Shown here piece after piece: positions 54,849 through 63,255 of a DNA stretch of 64,000 nucleotides. Source of the DNA: Flavobacteriales bacterium ALC-1. Lineage in GTDB: Bacteria > Bacteroidota > Bacteroidia > Flavobacteriales > Flavobacteriaceae. The stretch's first letter is position 1, and every line of letters begins with the position of its first letter. The notes beneath the pieces were generated by a model that was given only the letters and a program-made list of their open reading frames with translations, ran no database searches and had not been told where the DNA came from. Position numbers and translations under genes: made by a program. The DNA is taken from assembly GCA_000171875.1 (NCBI GenBank), contig ABHI01000003.1, positions 558,001 to 622,000 on the forward strand. The letters run 5' to 3'.

Positions 54849-56165
54849 TTAGTCATCGTCATCATCAAAATAATCATTAGAAGCAATGATCTTATTGATA
54901 CGTAATCTAAAATCTGGAAGTTTATTATTATCGTAAGCGATGAAAGTCTCTGTATCTGGACCTTTAGAATATACGTTATCAAAAATTCTACTTCCATACC
55001 AGCTTTCTAAATCATCATTATTTGAGTAACCTTTTCTAAAAATATTTCCTTTACAGTTATTAAAGTATGATTGCGTAAATTTTATCTTCTCAAGATTATC
55101 ATTATTAATAGGGATACGAGCATCAAATATTACAGCTGGTTTAAACCCAGAAATGACACTTTTATGAATATTAAATGAAACATCTGGACCAATATAAATA
55201 GCTTCTTGTACTAAGCCTACTTGGATATCACTTTTTAAATCATTACTAACGTTTACTAAGGTTAAGTTTTCTGCATTCACAAAAGTTTCTTTCTTAGAAG
55301 TGTCAGCATCTTCCTTTATATCGTATGAACTTACATACATACATCTCGATCCATCTGCACTAGAAACATAAGGTGATCTTATCGCCAACGAATTAACAAT
55401 ATTACATTGTGTTCCATAATTAAATTCATAGTCATTTTTACTAGACCTATATGAAACAGCTTTTTCTAAAACTACTTCACCACCTAAAACATTAAAAGAG
55501 TTTCCTTGACAATAACTCACCATTACATTAAGAATAGTAGTCTTTAAACCAATGCCTGCTAATGTAATACCATTAAAATTTCCAAACTCTTTAGTTTTCT
55601 TTCCTGCGAATTCTACCCTTACATATTTTAGTACACCAGAGTTACTATATATATTATCACCTCCATAACTAATATTTTCAGTAGATGATGGGTTTAAACC
55701 ATAATTTAAAGATGAAACTTTACCAAAAATATTTAAGGGCGCATCACCTAAAATAAAGATTCCTCCCCAATCACCTGGTTTTTTATCACTTCTACTAGAC
55801 GTAAAAATAATAGGGTCAGTCTGTGTACCCTCAGCAATAATTCTAGAACCACTACTTATAGTAAGAGATCCTTTGGTTTTAAAATCGCCTATAATTACAG
55901 TACCAGGCTCAATAGTTAAGGTTGTGCTATCTGTAACAAACACATCACCTAGTAAAAGGTATGTGTTTCTTTTTGATAATGTTGTGTTCTCTGTGATGTC
56001 ACCACTTAGTATTTGAGTGGCTTCTCTGTAATCAACTTGACTAGGTTTAAATTCTGTCCAAGAATTTAACCAATTATTATATCCAGTAATTCCTTTTTCC
56101 TGTTGTGCATACATACCCGTAAGCACTAATAAAATGAAAATCGTAGTTAGAGTAATTTTTTTCAT
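54849..56165 (-). CDS. secreted right-handed beta-helix protein
   Basis: A 438-residue exported protein (signal ending LVLTGMYAQ). The section TTLTIEPGTVIIGDFKTKGS, SGSRIIAEGTQTDPIIFTSS, DWGGIFILGDAPLN and VLKYVRVEFAG is the parallel beta-helix pattern widespread in Bacteroidota, with repeats that often precede T9SS tails; here no sorting domain is present. The C-terminus ends in five aspartates (NDYFDDDDD), unusual and possibly calcium-binding or a processing tag. An 18-bp motif abuts its -33 element upstream. Function unknown. Confidence 0.82.
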   Translation of the reverse strand: MKKITLTTIFILLVLTGMYAQQEKGITGYNNWLNSWTEFKPSQVDYREATQILSGDITENTTLSKRNTYLLLGDVFVTDSTTLTIEPGTVIIGDFKTKGSLTISSGSRIIAEGTQTDPIIFTSSRSDKKPGDWGGIFILGDAPLNIFGKVSSLNYGLNPSSTENISYGGDNIYSNSGVLKYVRVEFAGKKTKEFGNFNGITLAGIGLKTTILNVMVSYCQGNSFNVLGGEVVLEKAVSYRSSKNDYEFNYGTQCNIVNSLAIRSPYVSSADGSRCMYVSSYDIKEDADTSKKETFVNAENLTLVNVSNDLKSDIQVGLVQEAIYIGPDVSFNIHKSVISGFKPAVIFDARIPINNDNLEKIKFTQSYFNNCKGNIFRKGYSNNDDLESWYGSRIFDNVYSKGPDTETFIAYDNNKLPDFRLRINKIIASNDYFDDDDD

Positions 56166-56215
56166 AAGTAGTTAATTTTTTTAGTTTAGATTAAAGGGGT
56201 TATAAACTATAAATC

Positions 56216-56246
56216 CAAACATAATGCAAATACCCACGAAACACAA
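56216..56246 (-). promoter_or_regulatory. promoter of the beta-helix gene
   Basis: On the minus strand, TTG (56246-56244), 20 bases, then TATGTTTG (56223-56216), 51 bases before the ATG. The GTATTTCATCG motif (56264-56247) directly abuts the TTG. Confidence 0.6.
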
Positions 56247-56264
56247 ATAATATCGATGAAATAC
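56247..56264 (-). promoter_or_regulatory. GTATTTCATCG operator-like motif, copy 1
   Basis: The 18-base sequence GTATTTCATCGATATTAT on the minus strand is identical to copy 2 (57037-57054) and matches copy 3 (57333-57350, plus strand) at 16 of 18 bases. All copies have the same orientation relative to the gene downstream. Confidence 0.6.
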
Positions 56265-56374
56265 ACTATATAATATAATTAATATATATTTTCTTACATT
56301 TTAAAGTCGTTTATCGTGCTTTTTAATCTGTAATAAATTTTTTATCAATTTGTTTTTAAAATCAATTACAACAT

Positions 56375-56410
56375 AAAAAAGCCTTGATATTTAAATATCA
56401 AGGCTTTTTT
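56375..56410 (-). terminator. perfect palindromic terminator
   Basis: A 36-base perfect palindrome with arms AAAAAAGCCTTGATATTT (56375-56392) and its complement (56393-56410), ending in TTTTTT on both strands. It ends the 150-residue secreted protein gene. Confidence 0.85.
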
Positions 56411-56436
56411 ATAAAATCTAAGTGAGTAGTATTTAA

Positions 56437-56889
56437 CTAATCCTTTTTGAAATCGTCATAGGTATGTAATGATTTTAAAGTAGCTTCATAAAATAAAATA
56501 GCCGCTATTAAATCTTTAGTATCAGAGTAGGGTAGTATTTTCTTCTGAAATTCTATGGTACTATCAAAATATTCATCCGAAGCTTCAATATTTTCTTCTA
56601 AAGCCTTTTTATTATCTTTTGTTTCAGGAATTCCTAAAGATTCCATTGTAACACCTGGTTTAGTTGCAAAAGCTATATTTGGTAATATATTAACAATGAC
56701 TTCTATTCGTTCTATATATAGAACTAATAAATCACCTTTTTTCATATTTTTTAACTCTTCACGACTGTGATATTTAGATATATTTACCTTGCCACTAATA
56801 ATGCTTTGAGATTTGTCTTTTTTTTGGGCAAAACTCATACTTATCATTAGAAAAAAAACGGCACTAAATAAAGTAAATTTTGTTTTCAT
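56437..56889 (-). CDS. small secreted protein of unknown function
   Basis: A 150-residue exported protein. The ATG at 56889 (MKTKFTLFSAVFFLMISMSF) is preferred over an upstream TTG at 56895. After the signal (SFAQ) the mature part is mostly helical and charged: SKYHSREELKNMKKGDLLVL, ALEENIEASDEYFDSTIEFQ and KDLIAAILFYEATLKSLHTY. I recognise no family. A well-formed promoter and, further upstream, copy 2 of the GTATTTCATCG motif suggest co-regulation with the beta-helix gene and the intradiol-like gene. Confidence 0.75.
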   Translation of the reverse strand: MKTKFTLFSAVFFLMISMSFAQKKDKSQSIISGKVNISKYHSREELKNMKKGDLLVLYIERIEVIVNILPNIAFATKPGVTMESLGIPETKDNKKALEENIEASDEYFDSTIEFQKKILPYSDTKDLIAAILFYEATLKSLHTYDDFKKD

Positions 56890-56919
56890 GTTCAAACATT
56901 TTAATTAATCTTAGTGAAG

Positions 56920-56949
56920 CAAATCTATACAATTTATTAAAAAAAGCAA
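56920..56949 (-). promoter_or_regulatory. promoter of the 150-residue secreted protein gene
   Basis: On the minus strand, TTG (56949-56947), 19 bases, then TAGATTTG (56927-56920), 31 bases before the ATG: an exact Bacteroidota -33/-7 match. Confidence 0.65.
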
Positions 56950-57036
56950 CTAAATTTTGGTCTTTTTTGAAAAAGAAATGTATATATTAAATGCATATTT
57001 TAAGGATAAACTGCGTGTTTACTGGATTAAATACAT

Positions 57037-57054
57037 ATAATATCGATGAAATAC
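57037..57054 (-). promoter_or_regulatory. GTATTTCATCG operator-like motif, copy 2
   Basis: Identical over 18 bases to copy 1. It lies about 148 bases upstream of the 56889 ATG and, unlike copies 1 and 3, does not abut a TTG; a nearer promoter exists at 56920-56949. Confidence 0.55.
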
Positions 57055-57332
57055 TTTTTTGTAATGCATGATATTTTTAGTTAAAAATCTAGCAGAATTA
57101 TTACAAGAATTGCTATTATGACTTTGGTTTTTTGTTTCAATAATGCAATTTTATTTACATAAAGTTATAAGAAATAGCATAAAAAAATCTGATTAGGTTG
57201 AGACTTATACTACACTCTTTTATTTACTCATATTTTAAACAAAAAATTGACTGCATAATTGTCTGTTTATAAAAATGAGATGCATCATTTTTTCAAACAG
57301 AATTAATATCCTAAGATTTAATTAAAATAATA

Positions 57333-57353
57333 GTATTTCATCGGTAATATTTG
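57333..57353 (+). promoter_or_regulatory. GTATTTCATCG operator-like motif, copy 3, with abutting TTG
   Basis: GTATTTCATCGGTAATAT (57333-57350) followed at once by TTG (57351-57353), the same layout as copy 1. The -7 downstream is weak (TATCGTTT-like), which fits an activator-dependent promoter for the 57455 gene. Confidence 0.55.
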
Positions 57354-57454
57354 AGTCCAATATCATTTTATCGTTTAAATAGAGCATTGGTATGATTTTT
57401 AAGGAATTACAGTAAAATTCTTTGAAATTTGTTATCATCTTAATGCTTAACCTT

Positions 57455-58039
57455 ATGAAAAATCTTTTAACTGCTTTTTGTGTTTTATGTTTTTATAGTG
57501 CTATCAATCCTATTGCAGCACAACAAACAAGTATTGCTAGCCCTATTTATGATCGTTCTGAGAACCAATTAAGTAACACAGATACTATTCCGGATTTTAG
57601 GTCTAAGACAAATAAGATAAAAATTACTGGTACTATTTACCAAAGTGATGGTGTAACACCAGCTAAAGATGTTATTTTGTTTATAGAACAGCCAGATGAA
57701 GATGGTGATTTTGATCTCAGAAGAGCAGGTGAAGACCGTTACGTCTTTCACAGAAGCTGGGTAAAGACAGATGCTGATGGTAAATATACATTCTATACGT
57801 TCGTCCCAGGAAACGACAGACGATACAATCAATTGCAGCAAATTTTCCCAGTGATTAAAGAGCCATCAAAAGAAGAATATGAATTAGAAACTTTTCTTTT
57901 TGATGAAGATCCTTTATTATCTAAGGCTTGTCGTAAAAGAATAGCAAAGAAAAGTGATACCTCTAGAATATTAAAATTAAAAAAGGAAGAAAATCTATTA
58001 ATTGCTCAAAGAGATATAATCCTTAATGCTGCAAAGTAG
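57455..58039 (+). CDS. secreted intradiol-dioxygenase-like protein lacking metal ligands
   Basis: A 194-residue exported protein. ATG 57455 (MKNLLTAFCVLCFYSAI) gives a proper signal peptide; a TTG at 57422 is in frame but less likely. The mature domain follows the intradiol ring-cleavage dioxygenase pattern seen in Bacteroidota: KITGTIYQSDGVTPAKDVIL, HRSWVKTDADGKYTFYTFVP, and IKEPSKEEYELETFLFDEDP. The PAHIH segment that supplies both His iron ligands is replaced by LQQIF, so catalysis is unlikely. It may have become a binding or structural protein. A terminator follows. Confidence 0.75.
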   Translation: MKNLLTAFCVLCFYSAINPIAAQQTSIASPIYDRSENQLSNTDTIPDFRSKTNKIKITGTIYQSDGVTPAKDVILFIEQPDEDGDFDLRRAGEDRYVFHRSWVKTDADGKYTFYTFVPGNDRRYNQLQQIFPVIKEPSKEEYELETFLFDEDPLLSKACRKRIAKKSDTSRILKLKKEENLLIAQRDIILNAAK

Positions 58040-58078
58040 TATAAAACATTAGAATAAATAAATCGCTTTAAAATTTAT

Positions 58079-58112
58079 AATCTCAAGTAAAAATTTGCTT
58101 GAGATTTTTTTA
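58079..58112 (+). terminator. intrinsic terminator
   Basis: AATCTCAAG (58079-58087) and CTTGAGATT (58098-58106) with a 10-base loop, followed by TTTTTT. It ends the intradiol-like gene and lies just before the convergent LysE gene end. Confidence 0.85.
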
Positions 58113-58114
58113 TT

Positions 58115-58765
58115 CTAGTAATAGTATAATTTCGCAAACTGAAAAATCGAAATGCAAACCAATAAAGCACCAATTATTCTATTAATACTTGTTGTAATGT
58201 TTTTCATCTTTACCTTTAATATATAGCTAAATTTTCCATAGCTATATAGCGTTATCACCTTACCTAGAAATACGCCTATTATAAATAAAGTTAAAAGAAA
58301 GAGTTCCGTATTTTGAGTAATGAAAATCGTTTTTTTATTTAAAAATGAAACTATTAAAATCCAATAGACTAATACGGTCGGATTTATTAAACCTAGAATA
58401 AATCCAAGCATTTGTTTAGAAACATTAAATCTTCTTTTTTTAATAATTATGCATTCCCCATTTTCATCTTTTACGCATTCTTTTCTTCCCAAAAATAGAA
58501 TAATGCCAACACTAAGTAGTAAAATAGCAATTGTATTTTGAAGCCATATATTCATCTCAACAAAATTTTCTATTTGCATGTTAAAATTTATCGCAATGAC
58601 TACTAAAATTATTTCTGCTAATGCAGCAGTATAAACAATTTTTAATGCATTTTGTACATTCTCTTTAATGGTTGTGTTGATTACAACTACATTAGTTGTA
58701 CCAAGAGGTAAAGCGCCTATAATAGCAGTAATTAATCCTATAAAGAAATAAGTAATTGTGTTCAT
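58115..58765 (-). CDS. LysE/RhtB family transporter
   Basis: A 216-residue inner-membrane protein with about six helices. The N-terminal GLITAIIGALPLGTTNVVVI and the central LGFILGLINPTVLVYWILIV (NP motif) mark the LysE superfamily of amino-acid or small-molecule exporters. A short charged loop with ECVKDENGECIIIKK sits between helices 3 and 4. The substrate is unknown. It is probably transcribed alone, though the YHS gene lies upstream on the same strand with an 83-base gap. Confidence 0.87.
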   Translation of the reverse strand: MNTITYFFIGLITAIIGALPLGTTNVVVINTTIKENVQNALKIVYTAALAEIILVVIAINFNMQIENFVEMNIWLQNTIAILLLSVGIILFLGRKECVKDENGECIIIKKRRFNVSKQMLGFILGLINPTVLVYWILIVSFLNKKTIFITQNTELFLLTLFIIGVFLGKVITLYSYGKFSYILKVKMKNITTSINRIIGALLVCISIFQFAKLYYY

Positions 58766-58848
58766 TTATTTTGCATTAATTCAAGATCATGTTCTCTACA
58801 GTTTTTGTAGGTATTAAAGAGTACATACAAAATTGATAGCCTTACAGA

Positions 58849-59295
58849 TTAGTTATTATTAATTTTCGCCCAATTTTTGTCTGCTTTAACTTGCAGCTTA
58901 CCGGGTGATTCTTTTTTCCAAGATTCTAAAGTGTTTGTTCCCCAAGAATTATAGAATAAGTATAGTTTACCATCTCTTACCTCAAAAGTTTCTGGATTAA
59001 TTGATACCTTTTTCGCTTTTACAGCTATTGCATAGGCACAATAACCACCATATTGTGGTATATACTTTGACGGATTTGCTATAAATTTTTCTAAATTTTC
59101 TTGTGATGTAAACTTGTATTTCACACCATCGTTAGTCACTATATATTTGCTATTTCCTTTTTTTGCCGTATTATCAAAATAAGCCACTACATCGTATCCT
59201 TTTGCCACAAAACCTTTTTTAGTATTATAATCTATGGTTTGTGCATTTAAGATAAATCCAACACCAAAAAAAAGTACAAAAAGTGTTTTTTTCAT
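58849..59295 (-). CDS. secreted YHS domain protein
   Basis: A 148-residue exported protein (signal ending GVGFILNAQ). The YHS-like domain is seen in AKGYDVVAYFDNTAKKGNSK, VKYKFTSQENLEKFIANPSK and YGGYCAYAIAVKAKKVSINP, which form the standard single-domain family found in many Proteobacteria and Bacteroidota. The conserved Cys in GGYCAYA might bind metal. The physiological role is not established; a periplasmic metal-related role is suggested by YHS domains in metal-handling proteins. Confidence 0.9.
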   Translation of the reverse strand: MKKTLFVLFFGVGFILNAQTIDYNTKKGFVAKGYDVVAYFDNTAKKGNSKYIVTNDGVKYKFTSQENLEKFIANPSKYIPQYGGYCAYAIAVKAKKVSINPETFEVRDGKLYLFYNSWGTNTLESWKKESPGKLQVKADKNWAKINNN

Positions 59296-59596
59296 TTTTA
59301 ATTTGCTTTAAATAATAGGTTATTATCCGATATATGAGCATATGTCGTTATTATATGAACTGCCTTTCAAATGAAATAAAGGAAATCACAACCACAAAAG
59401 AAGAAGTCTATACAGAAAATCATAAAAAGCTTGAGCAAGAGAGTTGAGTCATTGTTACCATGCAAATAATTATTTATAGAGTCATTAACAATTATTAAGT
59501 ATACTTTATTAATTCATTAAGTTTTTATTACATATACTTTAACTAATATATAAAAGTTATAAGGTTAGGTTTGTCCATATATCAACCATAAACTAC
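59296..59596. other. intergenic region with a weak 37-codon ORF
   Basis: A 301-base divergent gap. A plus-strand ORF at 59334-59447 (MSICRYYMNCLSNEIKEITT...) is hydrophilic, unlike known families, and has no clear promoter. It could be a gene remnant or chance. Nothing else is visible. Confidence 0.3.
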
Positions 59597-60255
59597 ATGA
59601 CTATAAAACTTCGCTTACTCAGTCTAGTTACTTTCTTATTTTTAAAAATAGGGTTTTCGCAAGATGCTAAGGTGACAATTACGTCTTCAGACCTATCAGA
59701 AACATCTTTTTTAGAACGAACTGAATTTAAAGTCAGTTATTCTGGTAGTATATTTTGGAACAATGGTATAAACCTTGGCGCCGAATATCTTTTTAAAGAA
59801 TATACCAAAGTTAAAAACAGAAAACGTGGACTAAGAACTAATACGCACCAGTTTCTTTTAAACGGAACTCTAGGATTTACCACAAATTTCTCAACTAAAA
59901 CAGATACTGGCATCTTTACAAATTATGGTATTACATGGAGAAGAACTAACAAAAAGGGAAAGCAATTTAGTATTGCCATAAACCCCTTAGGCTATTATCG
60001 TTCTTTTTTACCTGAAACGTATAAAGTAACGGGTGATAATGTAGAGAAAGTCTTTCTTCCAGGTAGAGGTTACTATGCTCCATCGCTTACTATTGGTATA
60101 GGTAAACAAAGATTAGTAAAAAATACAGGTCGCTTTTTTAATATAACCTCATGCTACGCACACCATATAATGCAGGCACCTTGCCTTCTTTTAATCTTCA
60201 GTATGGCTACCGTTTTAACTTTAAAAAGAAAAAAAAATATGCAGAAAATAATTAA
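59597..60255 (+). pseudogene. outer-membrane beta-barrel gene, frameshifted near its 3' end
   Basis: An exported barrel-type protein (signal ending FLKIGFSQ) with alternating strands (FKVSYSGSIFWNNGINLGAE, HQFLLNGTLGFTTNFS, QFSIAINPLGYYRSF). In the starting frame the code loses barrel character after RFFNI at about 60145 and runs into the next gene. In the frame reached by one inserted base at about 60145, the sequence reads NLMLRTPYNAGTLPSFNLQY then GYRFNFKKKKYAENN and stops at 60255, a natural barrel end. A single-base deletion, or a sequencing error, is the simplest explanation. Confidence 0.7.
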
Positions 60256-61285
60256 AAACTGTTCCAAAGTAATAGTGCTAATAATTACATTATGTACTGT
60301 TTTTTCATGCTCAAATGATATAGATTTCAATAATTTAAACGACACCATATTTGTACGTCATAGAAACGCAGATATGCCAGCTTATATTCATGGTAATGGT
60401 TCAGAAAAAGTATTTCTTATCATACTACATGGTGGTCCTGGAGGTATTGGTTTATCCTACCGTTCTAGTACCATTAAAAGTGATATTGAAAAAGAATGTG
60501 CTGTAGTCTATTTTGATCAAAGAGGTTCTGGTATGGCTCAAGGCAGTTATTCTGAAAGCGGCATAAGCATTGATATCATGGCTGAGGATATTTTAGCACT
60601 CGTAAAGGTAATTAAACACAAGTATGGCAATGATTCTCGATTTTTTTTAATGGGACATAGTTGGGGAGGTACATTAGGACCAGCAACTTTACTAAAAGAT
60701 CAAAGCGATTTCTTAGGTTGGATTGATGTAGATGGTGCTCATAATACTCAAGGTATGTACTTAGAATATATCGCTAATTTTAATAGAGTCGCTTTAGAAC
60801 AAATTGAAGCTGAAAATGACATTGCGTATTGGGAAAGTGTTCTCAATTTAATCAACACCATAGCCCCAGAATACAACCTAGATGATGTACAAAGGCTCAA
60901 TAGCGAGGCCTTTGAAGCTGAAGCTGTACTACATGATGCTGGTCTCATAAATAGTGAAGCAGGTGGCGGTGATAATATTATCTTTAACTACACACCACTA
61001 ACTATACTATGGAATATGCAGAATACACAATCTATTTTAGATTCCGATTTGTTTCAAAATATAAATTTTCAAGACAGACTTTCAGAAATTACGATACCTT
61101 CTTTAGTACTTTGGGGCAGACATGATATGGTTGTTCCCATAAAATTTGCTCAAGATTCTTATGATAATTTAGGATCTATTGAAAAAGAATTAGTGTTTTT
61201 TGAAAATTCTGGACATTCGCCTATGTCAACAGAACCTGACTTGTTTGCTGAAAAGGTAATTGAGTTTATTAATCAAAATAAATAG
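60239..61285 (+). CDS. lipoprotein alpha/beta hydrolase (prolyl iminopeptidase-like, S33)
   Basis: A 348-residue hydrolase. ATG 60239 (MQKIIKNCSKVIVLIITLCT) gives a lipobox (LCTVFSCSN); the in-frame extension upstream belongs to the frameshifted barrel gene. Motifs are LHGGPGG (oxyanion), FDQRGSGMAQG, nucleophile Ser141 in GHSWGGTLG, Asp296 in WGRHDMVVP and His326 in SGHSPM. This is the S33 prolyl-aminopeptidase pattern. Anchored in the envelope, it may trim short peptides with N-terminal proline. It overlaps the true end of the barrel gene by 17 bases. Confidence 0.88.
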   Translation: MQKIIKNCSKVIVLIITLCTVFSCSNDIDFNNLNDTIFVRHRNADMPAYIHGNGSEKVFLIILHGGPGGIGLSYRSSTIKSDIEKECAVVYFDQRGSGMAQGSYSESGISIDIMAEDILALVKVIKHKYGNDSRFFLMGHSWGGTLGPATLLKDQSDFLGWIDVDGAHNTQGMYLEYIANFNRVALEQIEAENDIAYWESVLNLINTIAPEYNLDDVQRLNSEAFEAEAVLHDAGLINSEAGGGDNIIFNYTPLTILWNMQNTQSILDSDLFQNINFQDRLSEITIPSLVLWGRHDMVVPIKFAQDSYDNLGSIEKELVFFENSGHSPMSTEPDLFAEKVIEFINQNK

Positions 61286-61352
61286 AATACTAATCCCTTT
61301 TTTGAATTGGTGTAGAGCGAATAAATATGTATGTCGAAAAGATTTAGCTATT

Positions 61353-62048
61353 CTATAATTCAGCTAAATTATCTATTTTTTTAAAAACAATAACCTTATA
61401 CGTTGTACTCACAGGTACTTCATTGTCTTCAATCAACACATGTGTTCTGGTAGCTTTTGCAACTCTATTTAAATTGGCAATGTAAGATTTATGAGTGCGT
61501 TGGAAATTTTCAGGTAATAATGTCGTAATATTAATAAGCGTTTCAGAGATTAAGTACATTCTTGAATCGGTAAATATTTTTAAATAATTTCCAAAACTTT
61601 GAATGTACTGGATTGATTTAAATGAAATATTAATAGGTAAACCATTATGTTTTACTTGCAATTCCTCGCTGCCTTTATTTTTTTTTGGTTCTGTTATTTT
61701 TGAAGCTGAAACTTTATGTATAGCTTTTAAAAAACGTTCAATTTTTATGGGTTTTAATAAATAATCTACAACACCATAGTCATAACTTTCTAATGCATAT
61801 TCAGAATACGCTGTAGTTAAAATAACCTTAGGTGGTTTTATCATAGAGCGTAAAATTTCCATGCCATTAAGTTCTGGCATTTCTATATCTAGAAAAATGA
61901 GATCAAGATCATTTTGATGCGTAAAATTGATAAATTCAAGTGGATTTCCTGTACTTAATATCACTTCCAAGTTGTCAATTTTAGAACAATACTCTTCTAA
62001 CACTTCTCGCGCTAATATTTCATCATCTACTATGCCAATTTTAATCAT
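61353..62048 (-). CDS. LytTR family response regulator
   Basis: A 231-residue regulator. The receiver domain has the phosphoacceptor Asp54 in LIFLDIEMPELNG, with VDDEI at the start and the conserved Thr and Lys in LTTAYSEYA and LLKPIKIERF. The C-terminal LytTR DNA-binding domain starts near residue 130 (QVKHNGLPINISFKSIQYIQ) and has QRTHKSYIANLNRVAKATRT. LytTR proteins bind direct repeats about 10-11 bp apart. It is 3 bases downstream of its histidine kinase, so the two are one operon. Confidence 0.94.
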   Translation of the reverse strand: MIKIGIVDDEILAREVLEEYCSKIDNLEVILSTGNPLEFINFTHQNDLDLIFLDIEMPELNGMEILRSMIKPPKVILTTAYSEYALESYDYGVVDYLLKPIKIERFLKAIHKVSASKITEPKKNKGSEELQVKHNGLPINISFKSIQYIQSFGNYLKIFTDSRMYLISETLINITTLLPENFQRTHKSYIANLNRVAKATRTHVLIEDNEVPVSTTYKVIVFKKIDNLAEL

Positions 62049-62051
62049 GAA

Positions 62052-63059
62052 TTATTTTTTTAATGTTGAAACTGATACATCTAAAGATAAATGCACATGA
62101 AATGTATTTTCTTTCTCCTTAATTTCTAATTGGTGAGCATTAAGGTATAATAGATTTAAACGTCTTTTTACATTTTCAAGACCTAGTCCTTTTCGTTTCG
62201 ATGCGACAATTTTTGTAGGCATAGAATTTTCTACGCGAAAATGAAGCGTCTTATTTTCTATAACAGCTGTAATATCAATTGTGCTTTGTTCATTAGTACT
62301 CTGAGCACCATGTTTCACAGCATTTTCAACAAAAGGAATAAGCAACATTGGCGAAATTCGTAAATCTAATAAATCTCCTTTAATTAAAAATTCAATAGTG
62401 CAGCGATTGCTCAACCTTTTTTCTTCAAGTAATAAATAATTTTCTACGAATTCGAGCTCATTCTTTAGTAAAACACTGTCTTTTTTAGAACTCTCTAATT
62501 GATAACGCATTAATTCTGAGAGCTGCATAACAACATCAGGAGTTTCTAGAGATTGCTGTCTAGAAAGCGCATAAATACTATTTAATGAATTAAATAAAAA
62601 ATGAGGATTCACCTGCTCCTTTAAATAGTTAAGTTCCATCTCTTTTTGCAATTTTTCTTTCTCAGCATTCTCTCTTTGGATGATCATATTTCTTCTTAAA
62701 AAAAAAGCAGCCATACCAGTACCTGTGGTATAAAAATGAAATAAAAAAGTTTTAGTAACACTAGACCAGTTGTTTTTAGAATAAGCTTCTAAATAGGCTA
62801 TAAGAAATATACTCCCAATGACTAAGAGTCCGTATATAAAATATCTTTTCTTATCAAAAAAGTAAGGAATAAGAATAAAATGATTTATCCATATAACTAC
62901 CATAATATTTATGGTATACTTAAGTGCCCATAAAAAAAAAGAAAAAACCGTATCATATCGATCTATGATCATCCATCCACTTAATAGTTCAAGGATGAGT
63001 ACCAATACAAAAGCTCCTATGTTAAGGAGTATGGTATGCTGTAAAGACTTTTTAATCAT
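62052..63059 (-). CDS. LytS/YehU-type sensor histidine kinase
   Basis: A 335-residue membrane kinase. Four hydrophobic segments in residues 10-120 (ILLNIGAFVLVLILELLSG, FFLWALKYTINIMVVIWI, GLLVIGSIFLIAYLE) precede a coiled coil and the His_kinase domain with His153 in QVNPHFLFNSLNS. The ATP-binding part includes ISPMLLIPFVENAVKHG and KRKGLGLENVKRRLNLLY. It lacks a periplasmic sensor domain, so the signal is probably sensed in the membrane. It forms an operon with the LytTR regulator. Confidence 0.93.
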   Translation of the reverse strand: MIKKSLQHTILLNIGAFVLVLILELLSGWMIIDRYDTVFSFFLWALKYTINIMVVIWINHFILIPYFFDKKRYFIYGLLVIGSIFLIAYLEAYSKNNWSSVTKTFLFHFYTTGTGMAAFFLRRNMIIQRENAEKEKLQKEMELNYLKEQVNPHFLFNSLNSIYALSRQQSLETPDVVMQLSELMRYQLESSKKDSVLLKNELEFVENYLLLEEKRLSNRCTIEFLIKGDLLDLRISPMLLIPFVENAVKHGAQSTNEQSTIDITAVIENKTLHFRVENSMPTKIVASKRKGLGLENVKRRLNLLYLNAHQLEIKEKENTFHVHLSLDVSVSTLKK

Positions 63060-63255
63060 AAACTCTTTTATTAAAATCTAATAAAGATAGTATCTATACA
63101 TACAAATCGCCATAATTTCTTTACCAAAGGGTTATATCAATGACGAAATGGCTTTATCATTTAATTGTTGTGTTTATCCTATTTAAGATATAAAACATTG
63201 ATTATACTCTATTTTTATATAACATTTAATTATGGGTGTCGAACTTTTATAAACT

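Larger units (their letters stand above)
56950..57454. other. AT-rich intergenic region with two motif copies
   Basis: This divergent gap of about 500 bases has no ORF above 60 codons and no RNA gene that I can recognise. It holds motif copy 2 (57037-57054, minus orientation) and copy 3 (57333-57350, plus orientation), each pointing toward its nearer gene. Confidence 0.6.

Noticed and set aside
59334-59447. 37-codon ORF in the gap before the barrel gene
   Set aside because: No promoter, repeat, or family resemblance; length is within chance for AT-rich DNA with few stops in that frame. Kept only as a remark.
59597-61285. A genuine 562-residue barrel-hydrolase fusion protein
   Set aside because: The hydrolase has its own ATG and lipobox, and the barrel's natural C-terminus lies in another frame, so a frameshift is simpler.
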